Shown here piece after piece: positions 1-11,480 of a DNA stretch of 64,000 bases (the first letter of the stretch is position 1; each line of letters starts with the position of its first letter). The notes beneath the pieces are model-generated. The model did not search any database. It saw only the letters and a list, made by a program, of their open reading frames with translations, and was not told the origin of the DNA. This DNA is from Paraphaeosphaeria minitans (taxonomy: Eukaryota; Ascomycota; Dothideomycetes; Pleosporales; Didymosphaeriaceae). Location: positions 2,356,001 through 2,420,000 of the forward strand of contig WJXW01000002.1 of the NCBI GenBank assembly GCA_015832175.1, in the 5' to 3' direction. The position numbers and the translations under genes are program-made.

Positions 1-1546
1 GATAACCTCAATGCTGTTACAAATGCTCTGGACAATGTCGAAGCCCGAACATACGTCGATCGCCGCTGTGTGTTCTTCCGCAAGTCATTGCTCGACTCTG
101 GTACCCTCGGAACTAAGGGCAACACCCAAGTCGTTATCCCACATATCACGGAATCATACTCCTCGTCACAAGACCCGCCCGAGAAGTCGTTCCCTATGTG
201 CACACTGAGGAGTTTCCCGAACCGAATCGAGCACACCATTGCCTGGGCGCGTGAGATGTTCGATACGTTCTTCGTCAAGGGTCCAGAGGTTGTGAACCTT
301 TACCTCACTCAGCCTGATTACCTTGGTGCGTCATTGAAGCAATCTGGCAACGAGAAGCAGACGATAGAAACGCTTCGCGACTTCCTGGTGACAGAGAAGC
401 CTCTGACATTCGATGACTGCATTATCTGGGCTCGCCAGCAATTCGAGAAGAGTTACAACCAGACGATTCAGCAATTGCTGTACAACTTCCCGAAGGACTC
501 CACAACAGGTTCTGGCCAGCCCTTCTGGTCAGGCCCAAAGCGCGCTCCGGATGCGCTCAAATTCGACCCCTCAAACCCCACTCACTTTACGTTTGTAGAG
601 GCTGCTGCACACCTCCATGCCTTCAATTACGGCATAAACCCGAAGGGTGTCACCAAGGACCATTACCTGGAGGTTCTGAACGACATGATCGTTCCGGACT
701 GGAAGCCCGATCCAACCGTGAAGATCCAGGCGAGCGACTCAGACCCTGACCCGAATGCTCAACCTGCAGGGCCCGTTGACGACAACGAAGTCTTGAATAA
801 ATTGGTTTCATCGCTGCCGGCGCCGAAGTCAATGGCTGGATTCAAGCTTGAGCCTGTGGAGTTTGAGAAGGATGACGACACCAACCACCACATCGACTTC
901 ATCACAGCCGCTAGCAATCTTCGCGCTGAGAACTACAAGATTGAGCAGGCAGACAAGCACAAAACCAAGTTCATCGCTGGCAAGATCATTCCTGCCATTG
1001 CAACCACCACCGCGCTTGTCACTGGTCTTGTAAACCTCGAGCTGTACAAGCTCATGGACGGCAAGACGGACATCGAGCAATACAAGAACGGCTTCGTCAA
1101 CCTCGCTCTCCCCTTCTTCGGTTTCAGCGAGCCGATAGCCAGCCCCAAAGGCGAGTACACTGGTCACAATGACGAGAAGGTTCAAATTGACAAGCTGTGG
1201 GACCGCTTCGAAGTGGACGATATCACACTCCAGGAGTTCATCGATTATTTCGAGAAGAAGGGTCTTAACATCCAGATGGTCAGCTCGGGCGTCAGCTTGC
1301 TCTACGCGTCGTTCTACCCACCGGCCAAGCTAAAGGATAGGATGGGTCTCACGTAGGTTCACTTTCTGTAAACAGTCCTCGTAAGAACATGTGCTAATAC
1401 AAAGCAGGATGAGCAAGTTGGTCGAGTTCATTAGCAAGAAGCCTGTGCCAGAGCACCAGAAGAACGTCATATTCGAGGTGACGGCTGAGGACCAGACCGA
1501 GGAGGACGTCGAGATTCCGTATGTCATGGTCAAGCTACAAAAGTAG
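1..1546 (+). CDS. UBA1: Ubiquitin-activating enzyme E1 (3' part; 5' end outside window)
   Basis: E1 activates ubiquitin with ATP and holds it as a thioester before passing it to E2 enzymes in cytosol and nucleus. The open frame runs in from base 1, where the first codons read [20 protein letters not shown], the adenylation-domain region that follows the ATP site. The catalytic cysteine is the TGC at 199-201 in the motif [14 protein letters not shown]. The second catalytic half-domain and the C-terminal ubiquitin-fold domain follow. Exons are 1-1352 and 1408-1546. The 55-bp intron at 1353-1407 starts GTAGGT, has a gCTAATa branch site and ends GCAG; it joins GLT to [19 protein letters not shown]. 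Without it the frame stops at once. The protein ends VMVKLQK. Identification is from family knowledge and is firm; the N-terminal half is simply not in the window. Confidence 0.96.
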
Positions 1547-3307
1547 ATACGGCTTGGCTTGGCTTGGAATGTTTGGCGGAGTGATGGCAGCGTATTGCTC
1601 GGTTGCAACGAAATCCTACGGAGGCATCATACATAGGTGAGCATGGAACGCGAAATGAATAGATTACATGAAGCAATTGATGACTTTGGCATACCTTGGG
1701 AACTTTGCACTTGCTTTTCTTCCCCCGGTGTATTTGAGTTACCGTAGGAGCTCTTCCTCTTGGTAACAAGCAATGCTTATAGCTGTACGCTTTCAGACAT
1801 CAAAGCTCCGCACAGCGGGTCTTTGCCGCATTTGCAGTTGTTGGTAAGCATATGCTGCAGGGGAGTCTTGCGTCCCTATTTTGCGACTAGGTACCAGGCA
1901 TCCGTCATGAAGCGACACACTGTTATTGGTTTTATGCCTACTGCTGTTCAGAGATCGCTGCGGAGCCGTTTGCATACCCACTTTACTACCTGAAGTGGTA
2001 TGCGTGAGAAGCGACTCTACAAACAACAGCAAGGTTAAGATCGGAGGACCAGGTGAGCGGGCAGCAAACAGCTGCTGGAGGGGAGAGTATGTCGCTCGGG
2101 AGTGTGTAAACTTCCGTCCCCACTCGCCGTTGAGAAGCAATCACATCAAGCTGATGCAAGATCAGGAGTGGAAATGGGAAGCACTTTCCCTGGCTTCGGG
2201 AAGCGTCGGATTGGGTATACCTCGCTGGGACATTATGGACATTTCAACATGTTTGGGAGGGCCTTGGATCATGAACAAATGCACGTGATACTTTAGGCCT
2301 CTTTGAATACATATTAGTACAGTATGATAAACAATCTGTCATTCCCTAATTCTTTCTGCAGATGCCTATACCTCTACCATTAAGTGATCAGGAATACAGG
2401 AAGAATTGCCCTTTGTGGGGCCACGAACCGCAAATATGCACATCTTGTTTTGAGGCATAGTTAGCTGGCTAGGGACTAAACTATGACTATAATGTTTGTT
2501 ACTAGTTTGGCTACTGTACAAACATGATCTCGTGAGTCTCGGAGTCTGTTCGAATTCGTATGCAATAATTGTCAGTGTTGATGACATCGCGGAGTACTAA
2601 ACTGGCATGAATAGTTTGAAGGGTACATTAAGTGAGGTTCAGAATCAAACGTTATTTTCATATGAGCTAAATAGAGTACGGATTGCAAGTTTATCTAGCC
2701 GCTGAGCAATTGTGTACCGTCTCTCTAACGACTTGGTCTCTTCTTAAGACCTCATAACTTCTACTTCAGCCGCGTGGAGACAGTTGGATGTAGATAATTC
2801 CAGTGTTAGAAGCGCAACGAGGTACTAAGTCAGTGGAAACATGGTTGCTGAAGGGTTTCCTTCGGATGCTTCCCCAAATAATCACCCAAACCCAGCCACT
2901 TAAGTAAGTAAGTCAGCACAGCGATGGCTATCACGGACAGTCTCATGCGGGCTTCGACGACTTTCCGACGGATGATTCCAGCCACGCGTAGACGCCACGG
3001 CCTCTCTCAATATCGAAACTCTTTTCAACTTCCAATGTGTTCAACTCTCTCACCTTCACCATTGAAATTACGCTGTTGAAATTACACCGTTGAAATTACA
3101 CCGTTCGAGCCACTGGCCTAATCTCCCACGGTCTCTCTTTCAACTTGACCGCGCTCCGCCCGCTTATCCACGACCAGGCCCATATATGATCGCGATCTCC
3201 TCACGCTCCCTGGCACCGCTGTCTATTGATCCTCCCACCACCCCAATCGCCCGCCACCCAGCGCCACCCGACCGTCAAACAAATACATCCAATTCCAGCC
3301 GCCCATC
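1547..3307. other. Gene-poor spacer downstream of UBA1
   Basis: No open frame here has a recognisable protein or convincing splice signals. The open stretches at 1926-2288 and 1793-2140 overlap on opposite strands and look like chance. The only structure I can point to is a triple 14-bp repeat at 3064-3105 and CT-rich DNA before the next gene. Confidence 0.6.
3064..3105. repeat. Three tandem copies of a 14-bp unit
   Basis: The unit GAAATTACACCGTT is present three times in direct succession. The first copy differs at two positions (CGCT in place of CACC). It lies about 200 bp before the putative start of the next gene, so it is promoter-proximal. No function is evident. Confidence 0.85.
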
Positions 3308-4212
3308 ATGTGCAAATATTTCAAGAAGGCGCGACCTCTCCCTCTCCCTCTCCCTCTCCCTCTCCCTCTCCCTCTCCCTCTCCCTCTCCCTCTCCCTCTC
3401 CCTCTCCCTCTCCCTCTCCCTCTCCCTCTCCCTCTCCCTCTCCCTCTCCCTCTCCCTCTCCCTCTCCCTCTCACTCTCTAACCTCCCACTCTTATACACT
3501 AATGCTTGAACAGATTTTCACCTGCAACCATCTCAGCCGCATCTACGTCGAGCGCTGCCCGCCCGCCTGCAAGCCAGGCATCGAAGCCTGTACGACGACC
3601 GACGCCTCGCACGACCCAGAAGCCTTCGCCGCATCCATCAACACCGCTGCACGTCCCTCCTTCTTCGCATGCTTCGACTGCCTCAAAGCCGAGGCGGTCT
3701 CCGAGCTCGCAGCCTCTGTCGGGGCCGCTGCCGCCGCGGAGCAAGATCCCACCAAGCGCGCCGAGATGATCACCAAGCAGACGCACTACGCGTCCAAGGC
3801 GGCGAAAGCGGAGGCCAACCGCAAAGCGGCCGAGCTGAAGATGAGGCGGGAGCGCGCGGCCGACGTCGCTGCTGCGTCGGCGGCCCAGGCTGAGAAGGAG
3901 CGCGTGGCCAGGGGCGAGGGGATGTGGATCGAGACGGGGAGCGCGCGCAAGAAGAAGGGTCGGCATCATGGACGTGGGTTCCGTGATGAGAAGAACCCGA
4001 CGCAATCAGCGCCGCCAACGCCCACGTTTAGGATGGGTGTGGATGCGGGTGTGGGCGGGCGTGCGGGAAAGATGGGGGAGTTCAAGAAGGAGAATGAGCC
4101 GCGGAGTGCGAATGAGGTTGATGCTGGGAGTGGGGGCGGGGGCGGGGGCTGGCCGAAGAAGATCTTGACCAAGCCCGAGGAGAGGCAGCGCGAGAACTGG
4201 GGTTGGAAGTGA
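3308..4212 (+). CDS. Hypothetical protein, N-terminal Cys-rich, Ala/Lys-rich middle
   Basis: I do not recognise the family beyond a resemblance to small fungal proteins that begin with MCxY and a Cys/His-containing stretch. The downstream frame from 3514 reads IFTCNHLSRIYVERCPPACK, then a Cys pair (ACFDCLKAE), an Ala/Lys/Glu-rich probable helix, and a Gly-rich tail ending RENWGWK. The preferred model uses ATG 3308 (MCKYFKK), an intron at 3329-3513 and exon 3514-4212, giving 239 aa in frame. That intron would start GC rather than GT and contains the whole CTCTCC microsatellite plus a CTAAC branch site and a CAG acceptor. Alternatives are a start at ATG 3503 (MLEQIF), or translation through the repeat as a Ser-Pro tract, because the frame is open from 3226. 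The 3' exon is the safest part. Confidence 0.55.
3335..3472. repeat. CTCTCC hexanucleotide microsatellite
   Basis: About 22 near-perfect copies of CTCTCC lie in succession on the + strand. Because 6 is a multiple of 3, every frame stays open: Ser-Pro in one, Ser-Leu or Pro-Leu in others, and Arg-Gly or Glu-Arg on the complement. It lies immediately upstream of a plausible branch site (CTAAC near 3478) and a CAG acceptor at 3511-3513, so it could act as a very long polypyrimidine tract. Confidence 0.95.
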
Positions 4213-5477
4213 GTGAATGAGTGAGTGATGTTTCGAGGACGAAGTTTATGACGACGGATGCGAGGCTGAATTGTGAGCCATGCCGATCCTGATGACTAAC
4301 ATGCGGTGGATATCTTGGCTTCTCCTAGAATAATTGGCATTCCATAGGTGGCTGAGCTTGTAGCGTCCGTACATGAGAGAGTTTGCGCCCCTAAAACTGG
4401 TTGAGTACGGCGCAGAGCGACAGCTCGACTTGAGAGAAAACGACTCTCATTATTGTACACGGATAAAGTCTTTGAAAACAGCATCGAAAGGTCATCCCTT
4501 GAATAATATAATTGCGAATATGCAGACTTCAGACATCTTGTCAAATCCTGCCTCAAGACGTGTACCATCACCAAAATCCGATGAGCACTACCGGATGCCC
4601 AGTGATGGTAATTGATAGACCCGTAGAGTCTCAACCAGTACATGCACCTCTCCTAGTATGTCATGTCTGCATGGCCATGTCTGAATGTATCGGGCAAGTT
4701 AGAAGCATATTCTTAGACTAGCTGCGATCGCATCTACAGATGGGTCTATTGCGGGTTGGCGCAATGCGAGGTACCTCTTGAACCATGGTTTTAAGGCTTT
4801 CGATCTTCATTTTTAAGTGGGTGTTTGTGTGCCGTTGCGCAGCGGAGATACTTGATGTCCTCGTGTTAATATGTAAGAAGTCAGATGCGTGCAGTAGATG
4901 ACAAACGCAAACACTAGCCCTGTTCGGCGAGGCATTGGGCTGGCGTATATAGAATTCAATGGAGGCTGCCAAGATGTAACACTGTCGAGAAGATGTATGA
5001 AGGTGAAATAAAAAGCATGTAGAAAGAATGTGAATGATTTACTATACGCAGTACTGTTCCAGACAGCAAGTACTAATGACAGAATGAAAATTGATGAAAA
5101 AACAGTCCTAGAAGAAGTGAAGTAAGGGAAATGGACCTGGCAATGTTAAGAACGCCTCGTGACGGAAACACTTTGATACTTCAATACCCATAGAAAAAAG
5201 CAGAATTTGTCTACCGGGCCAAAGGCCTTTTGTGAGTGTGAAGATGCTGGAAACACAACTATCGTGACCGATAAATGTAATGTAGATAGTTAACCATGAT
5301 CGTTGAATGTAAAGCATCGGAAATCGAATAAAAGGTGAACGCGATAGACGAGAAAGACTAAACGCATGACGCTAACTGACGGAAACATGGAATGACAAGC
5401 GAGGGCTTTCAAGAAAACAGCATTACCGACGACTGCAGATTGTGAGCCCGCCGCTCAGAAATTGAACAACACATATC
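4213..5477. other. Spacer between two unrecognised genes
   Basis: I see no supported gene. The short open frames (4373-4615, 4718-4972, 5108-5317) have no family resemblance and no splice context. The stretch is more AT-rich than the flanking exons and should hold the 3' ends of the flanking genes, which converge on it (+ gene ending 4212, - gene ending 5478). Confidence 0.55.
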
Positions 5478-7477
5478 CTACCTGTATGCTGCATCGACTT
5501 GAAATCTTCTCTTCCGCTTCGTGTGGTCATCTTGCTGCCGTGTCTCACCGTTTTCTTGGTGAGTGTCTTCATAACTCCGCTTGCGAGCAAAGCTACTGTG
5601 ATTTCGCTTGAGCTGTGGAATGAAGATCTTCTCGATCTGGTGGACTGCTTCCTCTATGCCAGAATCAGCCATATTACTGGCTTCAGAATGGCTAGAACCG
5701 ATCTGATGTGTCGGAAGAATCGAAGCCCAAGAATTTGTGAGCCCATAGGGCTGTGCAGACGGAGATTGTTGTGAAGTTGCGGAAGACATAGATTCATATG
5801 GGCGAGGCCCTGTAGTGCCATACATCAAATTGCGATGGCCACTATAAGACTGGGCTTTATGTGTACCAACATCAGGACGTGGAGGCATATTTGCAGAGGG
5901 CGGTGCTGGGGGCTTTGGCGGGAGCGAGGCTGGCAGTCGATCATCGCGCAGGAGTGAAACGGGCACTGCTTGATCAGAAGGAGTCTTTGGGGAGCCGGTG
6001 ACACCAAGCTTCGCCAAAATGTCTTCCTGTACTTGATCTCTTGATGCGTTACCACATGAACCCGGTGGAGTTGACACCTTGACGTCTTCCATGTCGCCTG
6101 ACAAGGCCTGCTCGAGGTTGTCCATGACGTTCCACGAAGGATCGTTCATGTCTTGGTCTCCTTTCTTGACCACCTCCGGTACGAGCTCGTCAGGTCGGTC
6201 GCGTAGAGAGATGCAGTCTTCGATTGAAATAAGATTTTGCTCCATCTCCTCGTCGGTGAAGACCACAAACGCAGGGTCGTCTTTTATGTTGTACCAATCG
6301 TCCATCTTTCGTACGTCCAGGAAAGCTTCATATGAGTTTTCAGCTGTAAAATACAGAGAAACAGATTCGCCATTGCCGAGTTTCTCTGCAGGTGGCCTGA
6401 GCGACTGTTCTTCGGCGTCTTCGAATGTTGCTGGTAGCGCTCGTGTTACTTGTTTGGCCGGTCGCCAGGTAATGACACCAAGGCTCAGGTCAGGATCGAC
6501 AGGCTCATTTGCCTTTGGCCATATGGCACCGTCGAAATCGAAGTCCCAAACGTCCCACCCAAGAAACAATGGAGCCTTTTGATCTGAGACTGTCTCACTT
6601 GTAGCGCTCGGAGGTTGCGTATCAGCTGGAGTAGGCTGCGCAGTCGTAGGCATTTCTGAAGATGGTGTAGGGGTTGCATTGGGATCAATGGTCGGCTGGC
6701 TGTTGGTGGGAGATACACTATATGCATTGTACTGGTTTGCAGGCGGGTATGTAGTCGAGCTAGGGGCTTCTTGCCATCTTTGCGTATTATGCCAGGCCGG
6801 CTTATTCGTGTTGATAGGATGCGGTGGGTTTGGATACGACTGATATCCAGTCTGCTGCCGTGAATCATGTTGCGAGACGGGATGGGACGGTGACTGTGAT
6901 ACGCTCGTCTGATGAGGATAGTTCTGCGACGGCCACTGATGGTTCTGCGACAGCCGCTGATAATTCTGCGCCTGCTGATACCCTTGCTGGGAAGGATAAC
7001 TCTGCGGTGGTCGGTAGCGCGGTGATGGGTACCTTTGGGCCGGGCCGGGGCCTTGATGAGGCTGCTTCGGATATGGGGGGAACCCTTGCTGCGGCGTTGG
7101 AAATTGAACGGTTCCAAATGGACCTTTAGATTGCGCGGGACCTCGGTAACCTGGTGGAGGAGGATAACGAGTGATTATTGGGTTTCCCTTCTTCTTAGAG
7201 GGGCTACATACTGTCAGCATATGGCGGGCATATCTTCCTGTCACGTTTTGAAGAACAACGCGATATTGGTAAAGAACTTTAGGACTGCTTACAAGCTCTT
7301 CGGATGCTGCGGGGGAGCACCGGGCTGAGGTGGAAAGCCACTTTGATACTGATTATACGCTGTCTTTTGTCCATATTGTGATGCCTGTTGTTTTGTGTAG
7401 GGTTTCTGATAGGAATAGCCGTTGGCATACTGTGGTTGTTGGAACGGTGCAGCACCCGTTGCCGCCCCGTTCCACAT
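5478..7477 (-). CDS. Unrecognised Pro/Gln/Tyr-rich protein with a short folded-looking core
   Basis: The family is not recognised. Exons on the minus strand are 7477-7293 and 7203-5478, giving 636 aa in frame. The 89-bp intron (7292-7204) starts GTAAGC and ends GTAG. The start at 7477 (MWNGAATGAAPFQQP) is the first ATG of the open exon. Residues about 1-200 are a low-complexity Pro/Gln/Tyr/Ser tract with many PQ, YPS and QNY repeats, typical of disordered or prion-like N-termini. A more ordered block follows (LFLGWDVWDFDFDGAIWPK, then about 120 residues rich in acidic and aromatic positions). The C-terminus is basic (HTKRKRRFQVDAAYR) and could be a nuclear localisation signal. The stop overlaps a possible donor (AGGTAGG), so a short extra 3' exon is possible. 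Any role in RNA or chromatin binding would be guesswork. Confidence 0.7.
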
Positions 7478-8231
7478 GCCGGATTGTCAATGTTTGGCGA
7501 ATTGGTTTATTTAGGTGTTGAATGAGGAAAAGAGGGAAGAGCGTGATAGAATAGAGAGGGTGAGTCAATAGGAGGTGGAAACCAATAAAATCTACTGCAG
7601 CGTTCAACCGTGGATCCAGAGGCGTGCCAAGGCGATGAACATGGCCGATGGTCCCAGACGGGTTGAGTGAAACCAACGGATAAAGCGCAGCTATGCCAAA
7701 GGGTGACGCGAGCAAGAAGCCGTTTGCAAAGGATAGATCTGGAAATGGAGAAAGAGCGGCGGAGCGACACGTGAGGCTGCTGATGTGAGGGGAAAGAAGG
7801 AGCCACAGCAGATACGGGCGATTACAGATGGCCGGGACACGCGGAAAAGACGTGTAACAGCGAAATTGGTACCAATTGAAGCATCAAAGCAGGAAACACG
7901 GAAAGATTTATTTCAACAAGGAGACGCGTCCTGGGCAGCGAAGCATGGGACGTCTTGAACAGGCTCGAGACGAGAAAATCCGACTATACCGAATGTAGCA
8001 CAGACCCTCGCGGCATGGAGACGGGAAGCGGAACGACAACGCGACCTTTGGCCTCCCCTCGCACGCCCGCCGCCCTCGCGCTCTCGCCGCCACCACCATC
8101 CAGCTGCGCGTCCCGATGCTTCCCCGAGGATGATTGTACGGTATCGCCATCTGCTCGCGACCAGTATTCACTCCGTGCCCTGAGCCCGAAGCGCACGCAG
8201 GAGCTACCTCGACCGCCTTACAAATCCCACC
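7478..8231. other. Divergent promoter region between the Pro/Gln-rich gene (-) and PPG1 (+)
   Basis: About 750 bp separate two genes transcribed away from each other, so both promoters and 5' leaders must lie here. Open frames on the minus strand (7353-7715, 7507-7806) overlap one another and resemble no protein I know. No clear regulatory motif stands out. Confidence 0.55.
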
Positions 8232-9299
8232 ATGCCTGGTCTTCCGTGTACGCTGCACCGACGCCGCCGTCGGGCATGAGCTTGTGCTGATATTTCCTAG
8301 CTACCGTTGATCTCGACGAGTGTATATCGCGCCTGTACAAGAAGGAATTGCTAGCCGAGTCCGTCGTCGAGGCCATATGCGCAAAAACGAAGGAGCTGCT
8401 TATGAAGGAGAGCAATGTCGTGCACATTAGGGCGCCCGTCACAGTTGTCGGCGACATACACGGACAATTCTTTGATATGATCGAGATCTTCAAGATCGGA
8501 GGCCCTTGTCCAGATACGAATTATCTCTTTCTCGGTACGTCCTTGACTTCCCTGCCCCTCATGACATGTGCGCATGGCTAACTGTTCTCGCACAGGCGAC
8601 TACGTTGACCGCGGGCTTTTCTCCGTGGAAACCATTTCGCTGCTTGTATGTCTCAAGCTACGCTACCCGCACCGAGTTCACCTCATCCGCGGAAACCACG
8701 AATCTCGTGGCGTCACGCAGTCATACGGTTTCTATACGGAATGTTCACGAAAATACGGCAACGCGAATGTATGGCACTATTTCACCGACATGTTCGACTT
8801 CCTTACACTGTCTGTCGTCATCAACGACCAGATCTTCTGCGTACACGGCGGCCTTTCTCCGTCGATACACTCGATAGACCAAATCAAGATCATCGACCGG
8901 TTCAGGGAGATACCTCATGAGGGACCCATGGCAGATTTGGTGTGGAGCGACCCGGACCCCGAACGAGACGAGTTTTCACTTAGCCCAAGAGGAGCGGGGT
9001 ACACTTTCGGAGCGCAGGTGGTGAAGAAGTTCTTGGAGGTGAATGCTATGTCCCACATACTGCGGGCACATCAACTATGCCAGGAAGGCTTTCAGGTGTT
9101 ATACGATGACAGATTAAGCACAGTCTGGAGCGCCCCCAACTATTGTTACCGATGCGGTAACATGGCAAGCGTGCTGGAGGTCAGCGACACTGGGGAGAGA
9201 TTCTTCAATGTCTTTGACGCAAGTCCTGATAACGATGTGCATCGGGCAGAACAGCAGCAACAGCAAGGGAGGGAGGTCACGACCGAGTACTTCCTCTGA
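8232..9299 (+). CDS. PPG1: PP2A-like Ser/Thr phosphatase catalytic subunit Ppg1
   Basis: This is a metal-dependent PPP-family phosphatase. The motifs appear in order: GDIHGQ, GDYVDRG, RGNHES, the HGG around [11 protein letters not shown], and [11 protein letters not shown], ending in the methylatable tail YFL. The first residues ([21 protein letters not shown]) and the block [21 protein letters not shown] match the PPG1 branch rather than PP2A, SIT4 or PPH3. Exons are 8232-8238, 8301-8534 and 8596-9299, giving 314 aa. The 61-bp second intron has GTACGT/ACAG. The first coding exon is only 7 nt (ATGCCTG) and its donor GTCTTC is weak. It was chosen because it alone restores the frame to give [10 protein letters not shown]. 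In yeast Ppg1 affects glycogen storage and interacts with Tap42; a TAP42 gene lies 40 kb downstream in this window. Confidence 0.93.
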
Positions 9300-9474
9300 C
9301 ACCCTTTGACACCCTTTGCAGCTAAAATGAATGATACCCTTCCCAACGCTCAATGCCGTCATCTGTCATGAGATTGCGTCAACCAATGCTTATGCTTCCG
9401 TGATACTCCAACAAGCGTAAATGTAGCCAAGACCAAGTGGCTTCATATCATATCGCCGTATGTCCAACAACAGA

Positions 9475-10922
9475 TCAACATCCCAGATACTTGGTCTCGA
9501 TCCATCGCTCCTCCCTCTCATCCCCCATCCGTGCAACCACACACCTGACTTCAGGGAACACTCTCAAGACACGGTTGACACCGATCCTACCCGCCATGTA
9601 CGTGACGAACACTATTCGGTCCTCAGGTACTCCATGATCGACCAAAACCTTCACAGCCATCAATGCCGCACCACCACTGCTCATCTGCGGGTCCAACACA
9701 AGTACCAGCCCATGCTCTGCGATGTTCGACGGCAGCGCGCGGTAATGGAGTTCCGGCTCGCCCGTGCGATAGTTCGTCTGGATAAGAATACGGCCCGTCC
9801 GGCAGTCGGGAATGGTCCTCCTAAGACCAGTCTCGAAAGCCGAACCACCACGCAAGACAATCACTGCGGACACTTCCTTGCTCTTGTGCAGACCCATATA
9901 TAGGTGGCCCTGCGGTGTCTGGATCTGTGCCGGAGTAAAAGGCAGAAAGTCGACCGCTTTCTCAATCAGGAGGGAAACGATGCGGTCGAAGTAGAAGATG
10001 TAGTCTTCGCGGTTGGTCTTTGGGTCCATGAGAAGGGTGTGGATGCCCTTGACCTGATTCGTCTGCTCGATGACAAGTGCGTTCTTACTCAGCGGGCTAT
10101 CTTCTGCAATCTTACCCAGCCTCAGAAGTTCCAGCTGGTGCTTTCCTGACTTCAACGCCAACGTATTTTTGATCTGCGACGACACCATGGAAATCGCTAC
10201 TTGATTTTCTATACCTCGCGGGATGATGATGTCGGCGATGTCACGCTGCGGCTGAACGTATTTGTAGAAGTTGGGTTTGACGTAGCCGAACCACTGCTTG
10301 ATGCAGCCCTCAATGTCACGGCCTCGTTCCTTAACGTCTCGAGTGAGACGTCGAGAGAGACACAGATCAGCGTCTGCTTCAGCAAAGATTTTGAGATCGA
10401 GCATGTCGAGGACGCGCTGGTCATGCAGCGCAAAGATACCTTCCACAATGAGGACGTGAGGGGAGTAGATGGTAGTGCTTTGGGGGAGACGGGCATGCTT
10501 TTCGAAAGAGTAGACGGGGATTTCCGCAACTTTGCTGGGTACAAGTCAGTCGCTGAGTGATACATCTGGAAAGAGTTGTGTACCCGCTCTTTATGTCCTT
10601 CAACTTGTCCACCAAGACATCAAAGTCGATGGCTTCTGGTGAATCGAAATCATAGTCATTCCTGAACGCCCTCTCCGATTGCTCAGGGGTTAACGGTTTG
10701 TAGAATGAGTCCTAGATCGACAGTGAGAGGTGCGCACGTGACAGTTGTACACGGGTTGTGTCGCACCATAGACATAATGACGACCCAAGGGAGGTTTAGA
10801 CTAGCCACAATAGCCAATGCAAGTGATGTCTTCCCAGAACCTGAGCTCCCGGCCACTCCAATAATGGATGCGTCTCCCCATGGTGGGCTGTAATGGATAC
10901 GGGACGTCGGTGTGCAAGTCAT
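9475..10922 (-). CDS. URK1: Uridine kinase (uridine/cytidine kinase with C-terminal UPRT-like domain)
   Basis: This enzyme phosphorylates uridine and cytidine in pyrimidine salvage. Minus-strand exons are 10922-10767, 10711-10584 and 10534-9475, giving 447 aa in frame. The N-terminal kinase shows the Walker A motif GVAGSSGSGKTS, then SMDSFYKPLTPEQ, DFDSPEAIDFD, and VLIVEGIFALHD with the conserved Arg-rich lid (RRLTRDVKERGRD). From about residue 235 there is a uracil-phosphoribosyltransferase-like domain with IVLRGGSAFETGLRRTIPDCRTGRILIQ and DPQMSSGGAAL. In true UPRTs the last motif reads nearer to DPMLATGGS. The start ATG at 10922 gives MTCTPTSRIHYSPPWG; an extra upstream exon cannot be excluded because an AG precedes it. 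It converges on PPG1 with 175 bp between stops and diverges from GID8. Confidence 0.93.
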
Positions 10923-11480
10923 GCTTGAGAGCGATGGGTAGTTGAAGCAGATCACCAAAACTTTGTAAGATCACCTCATGCTTTGCCCGAAAATATCTCT
11001 TAAGTTTCACCTTCCAAAACACAGTTCACGGGCCAAATGTGGAATTTCGAATCTTCGGACTCGACCGAGGCCACCTGCATGCGAGACGAGACAGATTGGG
11101 AAAGCGCGATTAGGTAACGGCGCACGGTTGCGCAAAGGTCCCACATCAAAAACTTCGCGCATGCATCTCTTCTTTGCACACTCCTACATACAATACCAGA
11201 AGCAAAGTTGTTGCTTTCTACGTGTCTGTTCATCATGGGCTGACGGTGTCGTTTATTCGCCCCCAGGGCTTGTACGACTGACAGTTACCACCACGCTGGC
11301 CCTTATGTAAGCCATGCACGGTCTTTTCGCTAAAGCAGAGCTGTCCGCGAGCTCCACCGCACCTCTCTCCTCTCCCACCACAGCCGACAAACTCTTCGCC
11401 GCTGCGAGCATCTCCGACTGCGGCCGGGCCGCCTGTCTTTCACTTACTCATGGACGTCGGATGAGGATACGAAGCCCATC
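10923..11480. other. Divergent promoter region URK1 (-) / GID8 (+)
   Basis: About 560 bp separate the two start codons. It should hold both promoters and leaders. CT-rich tracts with CACCGCACCTCTCTCC near 11360-11380 are typical of a fungal transcription start zone for the + gene. No protein-coding signal was accepted. Confidence 0.5.

Noticed and set aside
1353..1407. Frameshift or premature stop in UBA1
   Set aside because: Explained by a canonical 55-bp intron that restores the conserved C-terminus.
3223..3499. Arg-Gly or Glu-Arg repeat proteins on the minus strand
   Set aside because: Produced only by the CTCTCC microsatellite.
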